Positions 41,301-51,569 are shown, numbered from the stretch's first letter. The stretch is DNA of 64,000 nt from Balaenoptera acutorostrata (GCF_949987535.1 NC_080067.1:59206405-59270404), one strand, 5' to 3'. Translations and numbers: made by a program. Notes: generated by a model from the letters alone, not told the origin.

Positions 41301-42167
41301 TGCGTCCCATAGGTTTTGGGTCGTCGTATCTCCATTGTCATTTGTTTCTAGGTATTTTTTGATTTCCCCTTTGATTTCTTCAGTGATCACTTCGTTATTA
41401 AGTAGTGTATTGTGTAGCCTCCATGTGTTTGTATTTTTTACAGATCTTTTCCTGTAATTGATATCTAGTCTCATAGCGTTGTGGTCGGAAAAGATACTTG
41501 ATACGATTTCAATTTTCTTAAATTTACCAAGGCTTGATTTGTGACCCAAGATATGATCTATCCTGGAGAATGTTCCATGAGCACTTGAGAAAAATGTGTA
41601 TTCTGTTGTTTTTGGGTGGAATGTCCTGTAAATATCAATTAAGTCAATCTTTTTTAATGTATCATTTAAAGCTTGTGTTTCCTTATTTATTTTCATTTTG
41701 GATGATCTGTCCATTGGTGAAAGTGGGGTGTTAAAGTCCCCTAATATGATTGTGTTGCTGTCGATTTCCCCTTTTATGGCTGTTAGTATTTGCCTTATGT
41801 ATTGAGGTGCTCCTATGTTGGGTGCATAAATATTTACAATTGTTCTACCTTCCTCTTGGATCGATCCCTTGATCATTATATAGTGTCCTTCTTTGTCTCT
41901 TGTAATAGTCTTTATTTTAAAGTCTATTTTGTCTGATATGAGAATTGCTACTCCAGCTTTCTTTTGATTTCCATTTGCATGGAATATCTTTTTCCATCCC
42001 CTCACTTTCAGTCTGTATGTGTCTCTAGGTCTGAAGTGGGTCTCTTGTAGACAGCATATATATGGGTCTTGTTTTTGTATCCATTCAGCCAGCCTGTGTC
42101 TTTTGGTGGGAGCATTTAATCCATTTACATTCAAGGTAATTATCGATATGTATGTTCCTATTCCCAT
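38349..42167 (-). CDS. L1 ORF2p: endonuclease and reverse transcriptase, intact
   Basis: 1,272 aa from [16 protein letters not shown] to the stop; human L1 ORF2p is 1,275 aa. The APE-like endonuclease (about 1-238) keeps N13, E42, Y114, D144 and N146 (GDFN), D204 (RIDHILG) and S227-D228-H229. These equal the human residues shifted by one. The RT domain (about 500-775) keeps D599 ([10 protein letters not shown]) and the FADD box at 699-702. The C-terminus has the Cys-rich stretch [21 protein letters not shown]2p nicks target DNA and primes reverse transcription of its own RNA (and of SINE RNA in trans) at the nick. It lies 58 bp downstream of ORF1, as usual for L1, and would be translated by termination/reinitiation. 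No stop or frameshift is seen. Activity is an inference; one missense change could still inactivate it. Confidence 0.95.
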   Translation of the reverse strand: MGIGTYISIITLNVNGLNAPTKRHRLAEWIQKQDPYICCLQETHFRPRDTYRLKVRGWKKIFHANGNQKKAGVAILISDKIDFKIKTITRDKEGHYIMIKGSIQEEGRTIVNIYAPNIGAPQYIRQILTAIKGEIDSNTIILGDFNTPLSPMDRSSKMKINKETQALNDTLKKIDLIDIYRTFHPKTTEYTFFSSAHGTFSRIDHILGHKSSLGKFKKIEIVSSIFSDHNAMRLDINYRKRSVKNTNTWRLHNTLLNNEVITEEIKGEIKKYLETNDNGDTTTQNLWDAAKAVLRGKFIAIQAYLKKQETSRINNLTLHLKQLEKEEQKNPKASRRKEIIKIRSEINEKEMKETIAKINETKSWFFEKINKIDKPLARLIKRKREKTQINRIRNEKGEVTTDTAEIQKIMRDYYKQLYANKMDNLEEMDRFLEMHKLPRLNQEEIENMNRPITSTEIETVIKNLPTNKSPGPDGFTGEFYQTFREELTPILLKLFQNIAEGGTFPNSFYEATITLIPKPDKDVTKKENYRPISLMNIDAKILNKILANRIQQHIKRIIHHDQVGFIPGMQGFFNIRKSINVIHHINKLKEKNHMIISIDAEKAFDKIQHPFMIKALQKVGIEGTFLNIIKAMYNKPTANIVLNGEKLKPFPLRSGTRHGCPLSPLLFNIVLEVLATAIREDKEIKGIQIGKEEVKLSLFADDMILYIENPKDATRKLLELINEFGKVAGYKINAQKSLAFLYTNDEKSESEIKKTLPFTIATKRIKYLGINLPKETKDLYAENYKTLMKEIKDDTNRWRDIPCSWIGRINIVKMSLLPKAIYRFNAIPIKLPLAFFTELEQKISQFVWKHKRPRIAKAILRTKNGAGGIRLPDFRLYYKASVIKTVWYWHKNRNIDQWNRIESPEINPHTYGHLIFDKGGKHIQWRKDSLFNKWCWENWTGTCKSMKLEHSLTPCTKINSKWIKDLSVRADTIKLLQENIGRTLYDIHHSKVLFDPAPREMEIRTQINKWDLMKLKSFCTAKETINKTKRQPSEWEKIFANEATDKGLISKIYKQLMQLNNKKTNNPIQKWAEDLNRHFSKEDIQMAYRHMKECSTSLIIREMQIKTTMRYHPTPVRMAIIKKSRNNKCWRGCGGKGTLLHCWWECKLIQPLWRTVWRFLKKLQIELPYDPAIPLLGIYPEKTIGQKESCTKMFIAALFTIARTWKQPKCPSTDEWIKKMWHIYTMEYYSAIKRNEMEVFVMRWMELESVIQSEVSQKEKNKYSMLTHIYGI

Positions 42168-42225
42168 TTTCTTAAATGTTTTGGATTTGTTATTGTAGGT
42201 GTTTTCCTTCTCTTGTGTTTCTTGC

Positions 42226-43119
42226 CTAGAGAAGTTCGTTTAGCATTTGTTGTAAAGCTGGTTTGGTGGTGCTGAACTCTCTCAGCTTTTGCTTGTCTGT
42301 AAAGGTTTTAATTTCTCCATCACATCTGAATGAGATCCTTGCTGGGTAGAGTAATCTTGGTTGTAGGCTTTTCTCCTTCATCACTTTAAGTATATCCTGC
42401 CACTCCCTTCTGGCTTGCAGAGTTTCTGCTGAAAGATCAGATGTTAACCTTATGGGAATTCCCTTGTGTGTTATTTGTTGTTTTTCCCTTGCTGCCTTTA
42501 ATATGTTTTCCTTATGTTTAATTTTTGACAGTTTGATTAATACGTGTCTTGGCGTGTTTTTCCTTGGGTTTATCCTGTATGGGACTCTCTGTGCTTCCAG
42601 GACTTGATTAACTATTTCCTTTCCCATATTAGGGAAGTTTTCAACTATAATCTCTTCAAATATTTTCTCAGTCCCTTTCTTTTTCTCTTCTTCTTCTGGG
42701 ACCCCTATAATTTGAATGTTGGTGCGTTTAATGTTGTCCCAGAGGTCTCTGAGACTGTCCTCAGTTCTTTTCATTCTTTTTTCTTTATCCTGCTCTGCAG
42801 TAGTTATTTCCACCATTTTATCTTCCAGGTCACTTATCCTTTCTTCTGCCTCAGTTATTCTGCTATTGATCCCATCTAGAGTATTTTTAATTTCATTTAT
42901 TGTGTTTTTCATCATTGCTTGGTTCCTCTTTAGTTCTTCTATGTCCTTGTTAAATGTTTCTTGCATTTTGTCTATTCTATTTCCAAGATTTTGGATCATC
43001 CTTACTATCATTATTCTGAATTCTTTTTCAGGTAGACTACCTATTTCCTCTTCATTTGTTAAGTCTGGTGTGTTTTGACCCTGTTCCTTCATCTACTGTG
43101 TGTTTTTCTGTCGTCTCAT
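42226..43119 (-). CDS. L1 ORF1p (RNA-binding chaperone), single stop at codon 9
   Basis: The homologous start is ATG at 43119-43117 (MRRQKNTQ), followed by TAG at 43095-43093 and immediately by an in-frame ATG at 43092-43090 (MKEQGQ). From there 288 aa are open to the stop at 42226. The frame encodes a Lys/Glu-rich coiled coil (about 20-100), the RRM-like part '[12 protein letters not shown]', and a C-terminal domain with '[16 protein letters not shown]' and 'LLYPARISF'. Related copies here start MKRQRAIYQMKEQ, so the internal ATG aligns with a conserved Met and only nine residues are lost. Leaky scanning or reinitiation at that Met is plausible. ORF1p normally binds L1 RNA as a trimer. The protein lacks the C-terminal extension of human ORF1p. 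Confidence 0.88.
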
Positions 43120-45009
43120 TTTGCTTATCTTACTGTGTTTGGGGTCTCCTTTTCACAGTTTGCAGGTTCGTAGTTCCCGTTGTTTTTGGTATCTGTCCCC
43201 AGTGGCTACAGTTGATTCAGTGGGTTGTGTAGGCTTCCTGGTGGAGGGAACTAGTGCCTAAGTTCTGGTGGATGAGGCTGGATCTTGTCTTTCTGGTGGG
43301 CACGTCCTCGTCTGGTGGTGTATTTTGGGGTGTCTCTGGCCTTATTATGATTTTAGGCAGCCTCTCTGCTAATGGATGGGGCTGTGTTCCTGTCTTGCTA
43401 GTTGTTTGGCATAGGGTGTTCAGCACTGTAGCTTGCTGGTCATTGAGTGATGCTCGGTCTTGATGTTGAGATGGAGATCTCTGAGAGATTTTTGCCGTTT
43501 GGTATTACGTGGAGCTGGGAGGTCTCTTGTGGACCAGTGTCCTGAAGTTGGCTCTCCCACCTCAGAGGTACGGCCCTGATGCCTGGCTGGAGCACCAAGA
43601 GCCTTTCGTCCACACGGCTCAGAGTAAAAGGGAGAAAAAATAGAAAGAAAGAAAGAAAGAAAGAGGCTATAATATAGTGAAGTAAAATAAAGCTATTATA
43701 AAGCAAAGCTATACGGACAAAATCTCACCCAGAAGCATATACATATACACTCACAAAAAAAGGAAAAGGGGAAAAATTAATATATCCTGCTCCCAAAGTC
43801 CACCTCCTGAATTTGGGATGATTCGTTGTCTATTCAGGTATTCAACAGATGCAGGCACATCAAGTTGTTTGTGGAGTTTTAATCCGCTGCTTCTGAGGCT
43901 GCTGGGAGAGATTTCCCCTTCTCTTCCCTGTTCGCACAGCTCCTGGGGATCAGCTTTGGATTTGGACCTGCCTCTGCGTGTAGGTCGCCTGAGGGCATCT
44001 GTTCCCTGCCCAGACAGGACGGGGTTTAAAGGAGCAGCTGCTTCGGGGGCTCTGGCTCACCCAGGCCGCGGGGAGGGAGGGGTACAGAGGAGGCGGGGCG
44101 AGCCTGCGGCGGCAGAGGCCGGCGTGACGTTGCACCAGTCTGAGGCGCGCAGTGTGTTCTCCCGGGGAAGTTGTCCCTGGATCACGGGACCCTGGCAGTG
44201 GCGGGCTGCACAGGCTACCGGGAGGGGCGGTGTGGATAGTGACCTGTGCTCGCACACAGGATTTTTGGAGGCGGCAGCAGCAGCCCCAGCGTCTCACGCC
44301 CGTCGCTGTGGACCGCGCTGATAGCCGTGGCTCGCGCCAGTCTCTGGAGTTCATTTAGGCGGCTCTCTGAATCCCCTCTCCTTGCGCACCGCGAAACAAA
44401 GAGGCAAGAAAAAGTCTCTTGCCTCTTCGGCAGCTGCAGACTTTTTCCCGGACTCCCTCCCAGCCAGCTGTGGTGCGCTAACCCCTTCAGGCTGTGTTCA
44501 CGCCTCCAACCCCAGTCCTTTCCCTGCGATCCGACTGAAGCCCGAGCCTCAGCTCCCAGCCCCGCCCGCCCCGGCGGCTGAGCAGACAAGCCTCTCGGGC
44601 TGGTGAGTGCTGCTGGGAGCCGAGCCTCCGTGCGGGAATCTCTCCGCTTTGCCCTCCGCACCCCTGTGGCTGTGCTCTCCTCCGTGGCTCCGAAGCTTCC
44701 CCCCTCTGCCACCCGCAGTCTCTGCCCGCAAAGGGGCTTCCTAGTGCGTGGAAACCTTTCGTCCTTCACAGCTCCCTCCCACTGGTGCAGGTGCTGTCCC
44801 TATTCTTTTGTCTCTGTTATTTATTTTTTCTTTTGCCCTACCCAAGTACGGGGGGAGTTTCTTGCCTTTTGGGAGGTCTGACGTTTTCTGCCAGCATTCA
44901 GTGGCTGTTCTGTAGGAGCAGTCCCACGTGTAGATGTATTTCTACTGTATCTGTGGGAAGGAAGGTGATCTCCGCGTCTTACTCTTCCGCCATCTTCTCT
45001 CCAAATCCC
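43120..45009 (-). promoter_or_regulatory. CpG-rich 5' UTR / internal promoter of the full-length L1
   Basis: About 1.89 kb, twice the length of the + strand L1's 5' UTR. The AAGATGGC core (minus strand 44996-44989) lies about 14 bp from the 5' end and fits the YY1 site that sets L1 initiation. Most of 43980-44780 is GC-rich with many CpGs and Sp1-like GGGCGG boxes, a CpG island by appearance. This contrasts sharply with the AT-rich surroundings. A (GAAA)n run lies at 43643-43666 on the + strand. Retained CpGs imply limited time for methylation-driven decay. Confidence 0.85.
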
Positions 45010-46406
45010 TGTTGGAACTTTTTTTTTTCACAGTTTCAATTTCATTCCTTGTGATTGGTCTGTTCATATTTTCTATTTCTTCCTGGTTCAGTCTAGGAAG
45101 GTTATACCTTTCTAAGAATTTCTCCATTTCTTCCAGGTTGTCCATTTTATTGGCATAGGGTTGCTTGTAGTAGTCTTTTCCGTTGCTTTGTATTTCTGCA
45201 GTGTCTGTTGTAACTTCTCCTTTTTCATTTTTAATTTTATTGATTTGAGTCCTCTCCCTCTTTTTCATGATGAGTCTGGCTAATGGTTTATCAATTTTGT
45301 TTATCTTCTCAAAGAACCAGATTTTAGTTTTATTGATCTTTGCTGTTGTTTTCTTTGATTCTATTTCACTTATTTCTGCTCTGATCTTTATGATTTCTTT
45401 CCTTCTGCTAACTTTGGGTTCTGTTTGTTCTTCTTTCTCTAGTTCCTTTAGGTGTAAGGTTAGATTGTTTAATTAAGGTTTTTCTTGTTTCTTGAGGTAG
45501 GCTTGTATAGCTATAAACTTCCCTCTTAGATCTGCTTTTGCTGCATTCCATAGGTTTTGGATCATCGTGTTTTCATTGTCATTTGTCTCTAGGTATTTTT
45601 TGATTTTCCCTTTGCTTTCTTCAGTGATCTCTTGGTTATTTAGTAACGTATTGTTTAGCCTCCATGTGTTTGTGTTTTTTACGTTTTTTTCCCTGTAATT
45701 CATTTCTAATCTCATAGAGTTGTGGTCAGAAAAGATGCTTGATATGATTTCAATTTTCTTAAATTTACTGAGGCTTGATTTGTGACCCAAGATGTGATCT
45801 ATCCTGGAGAATGTTTTGTGTGCACTTGAGAAGAAAGTGTAAGCTGCTGTGTTTGCATAGAATGTCCTATAAATATCAATTAAATCTCTGTGGTCTATTG
45901 TGTCATTGAAAGCCTCTGTTTCCTTATTTATTTTCATTTTGTATGATCTGTCCATTGGTATAAGTGAGGTGTTAAAGTCCCCCACTATTATTGTGTTACT
46001 GTTGCTTTCCTCCTTTATAGCGGTTAGCAGTTGCCTTATGTATTGAGGTACTCCTATGTTGGGTGCATATATATTTAAAATTGTTATATCTTCTTCTTGG
46101 ATTGATCCCTTGATCATTATGTAGTGTCCTTCCTTGTCTCTTGTAACATTCTCTATTTTAAAATCTATTTTATCTGATATGAATATTGCTACTCCAGCTC
46201 TTTTGATTTCCATTTGCATGGAATTTCTTTTTCCATCCCCTCCCTTTCAGTCTGTATGTGTCCCTAGGTCTGAAGTGGGTCTCATGAAGACAGCATATAT
46301 ATGGGTCTTGTTTTTTTATCCATTCAGCAAGCCAGTGTCTTTTGGTTGGAGCATTTAATCCATTCTCGTTTAAGGTAATTATCGATATGTATGTTCCTAT
46401 GACCAT
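45010..46406 (-). pseudogene. L1 ORF2 remnant, endonuclease part
   Basis: Starts [20 protein letters not shown] at 46406. A frameshift near 46215 (just after 'FHANGNQK') moves the rest into another frame, which runs 46219-45473 and ends at a TAA after 'KKQEKP'. A further open piece covers 45268-44942. 'CCLQETH' has become 'CCLHETH', yet 'GDFNTSLIP' and 'FSDHN' are kept. Non-functional. Confidence 0.9.
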
Positions 46407-46464
46407 TTTCTTAATTGTTTTGGGTTTGTTTTTGTAGGTCTTTTTCTTCTCTTGTGTTTCCCAC

Positions 46465-47370
46465 TTAGAGAAGTTCTTTTAGCATTTGTTGTAGAGCTGG
46501 TTTGGTGGTGCTGAATTCTCTTAGCTTTTGCTTGTCTGTAAAGCTTTTGATTTCTCCATCGAATCTGAATGAGATCCTTGCCAGGTAGAGTAATCTTGGT
46601 TGTAGTTTCTTCCCTTTCATCACTTTAAGTATATCATGCCACTCCCTTCTGGCTTGTAGAGTTTCTTCTGAGAAATCAGCTGTTAACCTTATGGGAGTTC
46701 CCTTTTATGTTATTTGTCATTTTTCCCTTGCTGCTTTCAATAATTTTTCTTTGTCTTTAATTTTTGCCAATTTGATTACTATGTGTCTCGGCATGTTTCT
46801 CCTTGGGTTTATCCTGTATGGGACTTGCTGCACTTCCTGGACTTGGGTGGGTTTTTCCTTTTCCATGTTAGGGAAGTGTTCAACTAAAATCTCTTCAAAT
46901 ATTTTCTCTGGTCCTTTTTCTTTCTCTTCTCCTTCTGGGACCCCTGTAATGCAAATGTTGTTGCGTTTAATGTTGTCCCAGAGGTCTCTTAGGCTGTCTT
47001 CACTTCTTTTCATTCTTTTTTCTTTATTCTGTTCTGCAGCAGTGAATTCCACCATTCTGTCTTCCAGGTCACTTATCCTTTCTTCTGCCTCAGTTATTCT
47101 GCTATTGATTCCTTCTAGTGTAGTTTTCCTTTCAGTTATTGTATTGTTCATCTCTGTTTGTTTGTTCTTTAATTCTTCTAGGTCTTTGTTAAACATTTCT
47201 TGCGTCTTCTCATTCTTTGCCTCCATTGTTTTTCCGAGGTCCTGGATCATCTTCACTATCAGTATTCTGAATTCTTTTTCTGGAAGTTTGCCTATCTCTA
47301 CTTCATTTAGTTGTTTTTCTGGGGTTTTATCTTGTTCCTTCATCTGGTACATAGCCCTCTACCTTTTCAT
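46465..47370 (-). pseudogene. L1 ORF1 remnant
   Basis: The ATG at 47370-47368 gives MKR, then a TAG at codon 4. The frame reopens at MYQMKEQDKTPEK (47352) and runs 211 codons to two in-frame stops near 46715-46700, which interrupt the C-terminal domain. It is otherwise close to the ORF1 at 22114. Ends LLKELL at 46465. Confidence 0.9.
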
Positions 47371-47559
47371 CTTGTCTATGTTTCTGTGAATATGGTTTTT
47401 GTTCTACAGGCTGCAGGATGGTAGTTCTTCTTGCTTCTGCTGTCTGCCCTCTGGTGTATGAGGCTATCTAAGATTCTTGTGTAAGTTTCCTCCTAAAAGT
47501 CTACTTTTAAATGCCACTTTGTTAAGTGAATGATTAAAAATATATAACTTTATTTTCAT

Positions 47560-47890
47560 AGGCACTGTTCACCGGTATTCACCATGCTATTCCTTTGTCT
47601 AGAAATGACTACCCTCTGTGATCTGCTGGACAAGTTTACTCTTTGAGAATTATTTTTAATATTACTTTTTTCTGGGGTGCCTTCTCTGGTACACCAGATA
47701 TTATTTTCCTTTTATGATGTGTATCACATAAAATATACTACCATTTATGCATTGACCAAGTTGCAATTTAACTGGTTAATTTGTACATTTATTCCCCTTT
47801 ATGAAGTGTGATCTCTTATTTGTCTTACAATTCCAGCAACTAGCTCAGTGCCAGGAATAAGACAGGCCCTAAATAAATGTTAAGTGAATA
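47560..47890 (+). repeat. L2 LINE 3' end
   Basis: 'ccatgctattcctttgtcta', 'gaagtgtgatctcttatttg', 'caactagctcagtgccagga', and the terminal 'ccctaaataaatgttaagtg' follow the L2 3' end, including the AATAAATG terminus. Confidence 0.75.
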
Positions 47891-47964
47891 ACTATCTAAG
47901 TAAATAAATGATACTTAGTGAGTTGTGATAACTTCTGACCTCTGTTAAATATAGATAGATAAAA

Positions 47965-48100
47965 CTCTCTCTCTCTCTCTCTCCCTCCCCCTCTCCCCCT
48001 CTCCCCCTCTCCCCCTCTCCCCCTCTCCCCCTCTCCCCCTCTCCCCCTCTACCCCTCTCCCTCCTTCCCTCCCTCCCTCCCTCCCTACCCCCTCCCCCCC
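47965..48100. repeat. (CT)n then (CCCCCTCT)n pyrimidine satellite, G-rich on the minus strand
   Basis: Ten CT units pass into about eight copies of an 8-bp CCCCCTCT unit, then (CCCT)n and a C7 tract. The strand is almost pure pyrimidine. The minus strand has many G4-G5 tracts separated by AGA, so it can form G-quadruplexes, and the mirror symmetry permits triplex DNA. Gly/Arg/Glu-rich minus-strand open frames here are artefacts of the repeat. Confidence 0.95.
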
Positions 48101-48794
48101 ACACATGTATACATACAGTGAGGGGTGGGGTATGATGGCTACCAGAGTTCTCCTTATCAAAATCAAGATCACTATTCAATACTATTTACTCAGGAAGCAT
48201 CATCTCACATTAAAGGGATCCTCATGAAAGAATAAGTAGCCTAAAGTAGTTCACTGGTTCTTAGAAATTCAAAATACATGCATATTTTCTTCTTTTGTAA
48301 CATGAATATCTGTGGAGTGCTCCTGGTTGCCTGGAAACCTTTAGATACTTGTAAAACTTCATAGCTATTTGTATGTTCCCCAGACATGTGTTACTCCCAG
48401 AGAGAACTAAGTCATAGCCACTGTCATTGTTATAAGGATTTTGACTGAACTGTTGGCAAATTAAAGTATAGCAATTACATTTTTATTTTTATATTTATCA
48501 TAGTTTACTTTCTTGAATTTAGGCTACTTTATTAGCTACTTTAGCATGATTTATACTGGTTCAGAATTTCAAGCAACACATTTTAGATTAGTCTGAGCCT
48601 TGAAAAAAATGATTTCTGCCGATCAGAATGATGAAACAGTATTGGTATGCATAGGTTTTTGTTTGCATTCAAGCACATTCACTGACAGCACTAAGTCAGA
48701 TTTTAAGCACATTTCAGTTCCTACAATTATGTTGATTGCTCAGATCAGCTTTTTGAGGCTCATTTTAGCAGGCCATAAGGTGTTTGTTTATAGG
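48101..48794. other. Non-coding DNA, no gene recognised
   Basis: AT-rich, with no recognised feature. Confidence 0.5.
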
Positions 48795-49090
48795 TGCTGA
48801 TGGCGGAACTAGGAAAAGGTAGTAGGGTCCTAGGAGATAGGGTCCTCTTCCTGGCTGGCAAACAGCTGCCTTCTCACTGTACCCTCTCATGGCAGAGAGA
48901 GGAAGTTTTGGTGTCTCTTCCTCCTCTCATATGAACACTAATTCCATCATGGGGCTTCACACTTATGACCTTATCTAAAACTGATTATTTCCCTAAGCCC
49001 CCACCTCCTAATACATCAAATTGAAGGTTAAGCCTTCAACATATTAATCTGGTGGGGGGGGGGCATAAACATTCAGTCCATAACAGTGTC
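48795..49090 (-). repeat. MaLR (MLT1-like) LTR fragment
   Basis: Read on the minus strand it begins 'ctgttatggactgaatgttt' and continues with C-rich, 'ttcaat', 'aggaggtgggggctta' and 'aggtcataagtgtg', the standard 5' half of MLT1-type LTRs. It runs to the 'ggctggcaaacagctgcctt' area at the left. A G9 tract on the + strand (49054-49063) reflects the LTR's C-run. Confidence 0.75.
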
Positions 49091-49614
49091 TATTGTGAAT
49101 CGATTATTTAGAATTATTGAGATAAAAACAGTAAAAAGAATATAAAATGCCTTTTTTCTTGATGTATGAAAATGTCTAATACAATTAAAAGTTATTGAAA
49201 TAGTCAGTGTGTAAGAGATAACTTTGTTATAGCTATACATCCAACACCACCTTTTCATTGTTTTATCATTATTTGGAAATCTGTTGCCATTACAGAAACT
49301 CAATAAAAATGGGCAAAAAAGTTATAATTTTCCTGGCTTAATGATTGATAATGAAGGAGTGAAATCAAGCCCACAATTGATCCCTCTGGGTAACTTCCTA
49401 GTTCAGCTCCCATGCAGTATATCTGCTGTTATATTCTTGGTAATAAGTAGGAAGGAGATAGCAAATTTAAATTTATACCACTAATTCATGGAATGAAAAA
49501 GAGGACTTAGGCCATTTTTTCCAATTACCATTTAGTTATCATCATCATCGTGAATGTTATTATTTTAATTATGATTTATAAAATAAAAATTAAAAATATT
49601 ATTATTGTTTCTAA
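49091..49614. other. AT-rich non-coding DNA
   Basis: No gene or repeat recognised. Confidence 0.5.
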
Positions 49615-49825
49615 AATGTATTATTTGGCTGGCACTTCTTTAAATCCTTTAATCCTTATAATGGGTCTCTCAGGTAGATGCTTTTATTCTCATTTAACAG
49701 ATAAGGAATGTGAGGTGTAAAGAGTCTAAATAGTTTGCCCAAAGTCTCATAGATGGTAAGAGATTGAACTGAATCTGAGCCCATTGAACTCTAAAGCTCT
49801 GTGAATCACCATGTTATATAGCTGC
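49615..49825 (-). repeat. MIR/MIR3 SINE fragment
   Basis: 'tttattctcatttaacagat', 'aaggaatgtgaggtgtaaag', 'tagtttgcccaaagtctcat', then 'ttgaactgaatctgagccc' is an antisense MIR. Confidence 0.75.
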
Positions 49826-51020
49826 CTGTGAGTGAAGTCCTTGACAAAGTGAAAATTTCTGCTGTGTTTCACACCTTCCATGACATTTGGATGCAACTGT
49901 GTTCTTTAAGACCTTTGTCTATTAGCATTTTGGTGGGTGGGTGGGGGATTTGGCACTGGACCAAAATATGTCCCCCTGCAAGGTAGATCCATTGATCCTA
50001 GCTTTCTCACATGGTATAGTAAAAAATAATAATAAAAAAATTTTGAAAAAGAAAACAAAAAGGAAAAAAGTGAAAAAAAAACTTTTATATTTGAAAACAG
50101 CTCATTTCACACCCCTTGAATTTTCTATTTTCCAGGCTTTTTACTTTGATAGACTTCGGTGTCCTGTTATTTCTTACCTTGTTATAGAGTATGAGGCCCA
50201 GTGTATGACAAACAGTTACATTTTAACTAATATATTGAAAAAAGCTGAGTTTGAGAGTGCTACTTTTGGTCATCAAGTGAACATATTTTCCCCACCCTCA
50301 AAATGAAAATATATGTTTTCCATCCTTTTTCAAGCTCTTCGGATTTTTGCCTTTATTCTCTGTTGGTATCATTCTTCTGATTGCCCCGATTTTCTCCCGT
50401 TGTCATTCCTAAGAAGGCAGACTCTCCTGTGCTGTGGTTGTTGATGTATCTACGTGTTCTTAGGAAGTTCCCTTGACCCTCTTTGCCTGTGTGCCCCATT
50501 TCTTAAAATTCTTTGTAGGGCTGATGCCATCTGGCAGAATAGAGTTTGAATTGGAATGATTTTAATTCTTTTAGATTCATTCTCCTTTAGAGGCTCAGAA
50601 TTCCTTTTCCGTTTAACATTAAGCAAGGCTTAAGGTGCTGACTGAGCAGTTGAGTCATCTAAGTAAGTGTGGTAGAGGGATGTTATAAATAAGTTAATTC
50701 CACAGATAATGACCCAAATTCATCTTAAGTAATCATTTACTTTCTGCTGCGGCTTTTAGCAGTATTGTGACTTTTTAGTACAATTGACTAAGCATATTTG
50801 AATTCTTATTTAATGACCCCTTATCTTCTTCTGGAAGTTTTGAGTAGTGAAATTTTACCACCAAAATAAAGCAACAGGCAGTTGGAGAATCTCATATGTG
50901 TGTACAGTTTCCTAAATTTTAAGTGAAGTTTTAATTAAAGCTACTTGCTCTTCGCAGTGCTTTATAGATTGTTGTGGTGAATGAATGCTTTGAGTTCTAA
51001 CTTGAAGCCTACTGCAGGGT
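49826..51020. other. Non-coding DNA, no gene recognised
   Basis: A purine-rich A/G tract lies at 50021-50086. A 121-codon + strand open frame (49941-50306) spans it but shows no domain, and its Lys-rich N-terminus comes from that tract. Confidence 0.5.
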
Positions 51021-51024
51021 AGAA

Positions 51025-51270
51025 TAGAGAACACTGGGTTTGGAGTGTGACTAAGTCAGCTGAATGCTGATTGTCATTTACTCTAGCTATGTTGTCTTGG
51101 ATAAGTAACTGAACTTGTGATTCAACTTCTGAATTTTTTCTTATACAAAGCAAGGATAACAACAACTGCATTGCCAATCTTATTCAGAGGATACGGTAAG
51201 ATAATGCACATTAGGTACCTACTACTGTGCTTGACAAATAATTGCTTCAGAGTAAATAATAGCAATTATT
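51025..51270 (+). repeat. MIR SINE, diverged
   Basis: 'ctctagctatgttgtcttgg', 'ataagtaactgaacttgtga', 'agataatgcacattaggtac' and 'agtaaataatagcaattatt' follow the MIR order. Confidence 0.65.
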
Positions 51271-51569
51271 TTCATTTTAACTACTGTATGATAGCTTATA
51301 TATTTTGGTTGTTGTTTGGGACTCTTGCTCCTTTTGCCTCTGAGCATTTTAAGGAAGAGGGATAGGAAAATTCCTTGGTTTTTCTTGAATCTGGGGAGTG
51401 ATGTTCAGTTTTTGAAGCATAGTTATTACATGTCATGTGTCACTCTGGGAAAGACTCTGATGCAGAGAATGAGAACCTAGAGAACAACTGAAATATGTTG
51501 AAGACCTACTAAATGGAGTACTGCAGAGACCACAGAAAATCTTATCCATTTTGGTAAATTGGGACACCC

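Larger units (their letters stand above)
37938..45009 (-). mobile_element. Full-length L1, about 7.07 kb, intact ORF2
   Basis: Complete minus-strand L1: a 1.89-kb CpG-rich 5' UTR (45009-43120), ORF1 (43119-42226, one stop at codon 9), a 58-bp spacer, an uninterrupted 1,272-aa ORF2 (42167-38349), about 375 bp of 3' UTR and an impure A-rich tail ((T8-9 G) blocks on the + strand at 37938-37973). The 5' end 'ggagagaagatggcggaaga' (minus strand) matches the bovine/whale L1 promoter type rather than that of the other L1s here. The open ORF2 and near-open ORF1 make it much the youngest L1 in the window. Confidence 0.95.
36943..45018 (-). repeat. TSD of the 8-kb L1 insertion
   Basis: tgttggaac occurs at 36943-36951 and 45010-45018. 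On the left it is followed by a + T13 and 'aaacatcttt' (L1 tail); on the right by T10 and 'cacagtttcaat', where the interrupted ORF2 continues. Joining the host L1 at this repeat restores co-linearity with intact copies ('gttggaa', then T-rich, then 'cacagtttcaat'). Confidence 0.85.
45010..47493 (-). mobile_element. Split L1, 5' part (5' UTR stub, ORF1, ORF2 N-terminal half)
   Basis: Continues the L1 broken at 36951. It carries the ORF2 N-terminal half (45010-46406), ORF1 (46465-47370) and only about 120 bp of 5' UTR (47371-47493, same type as at 21990-22113). It is therefore 5'-truncated inside the 5' UTR. 'taaaagtctactttt' at 47494-47508 resembles 'taaagggctactttt' at 34589-34603, a likely decayed TSD for the whole split element. 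Confidence 0.9.

Noticed and set aside
47892..48179. Gly/Arg/Glu-rich protein-like frame on the minus strand
   Set aside because: Translation of the (CCCCCTCT)n satellite.
49941..50306. 121-codon + strand frame
   Set aside because: The Lys-rich part comes from an A/G tract; no domain and no supporting gene structure.
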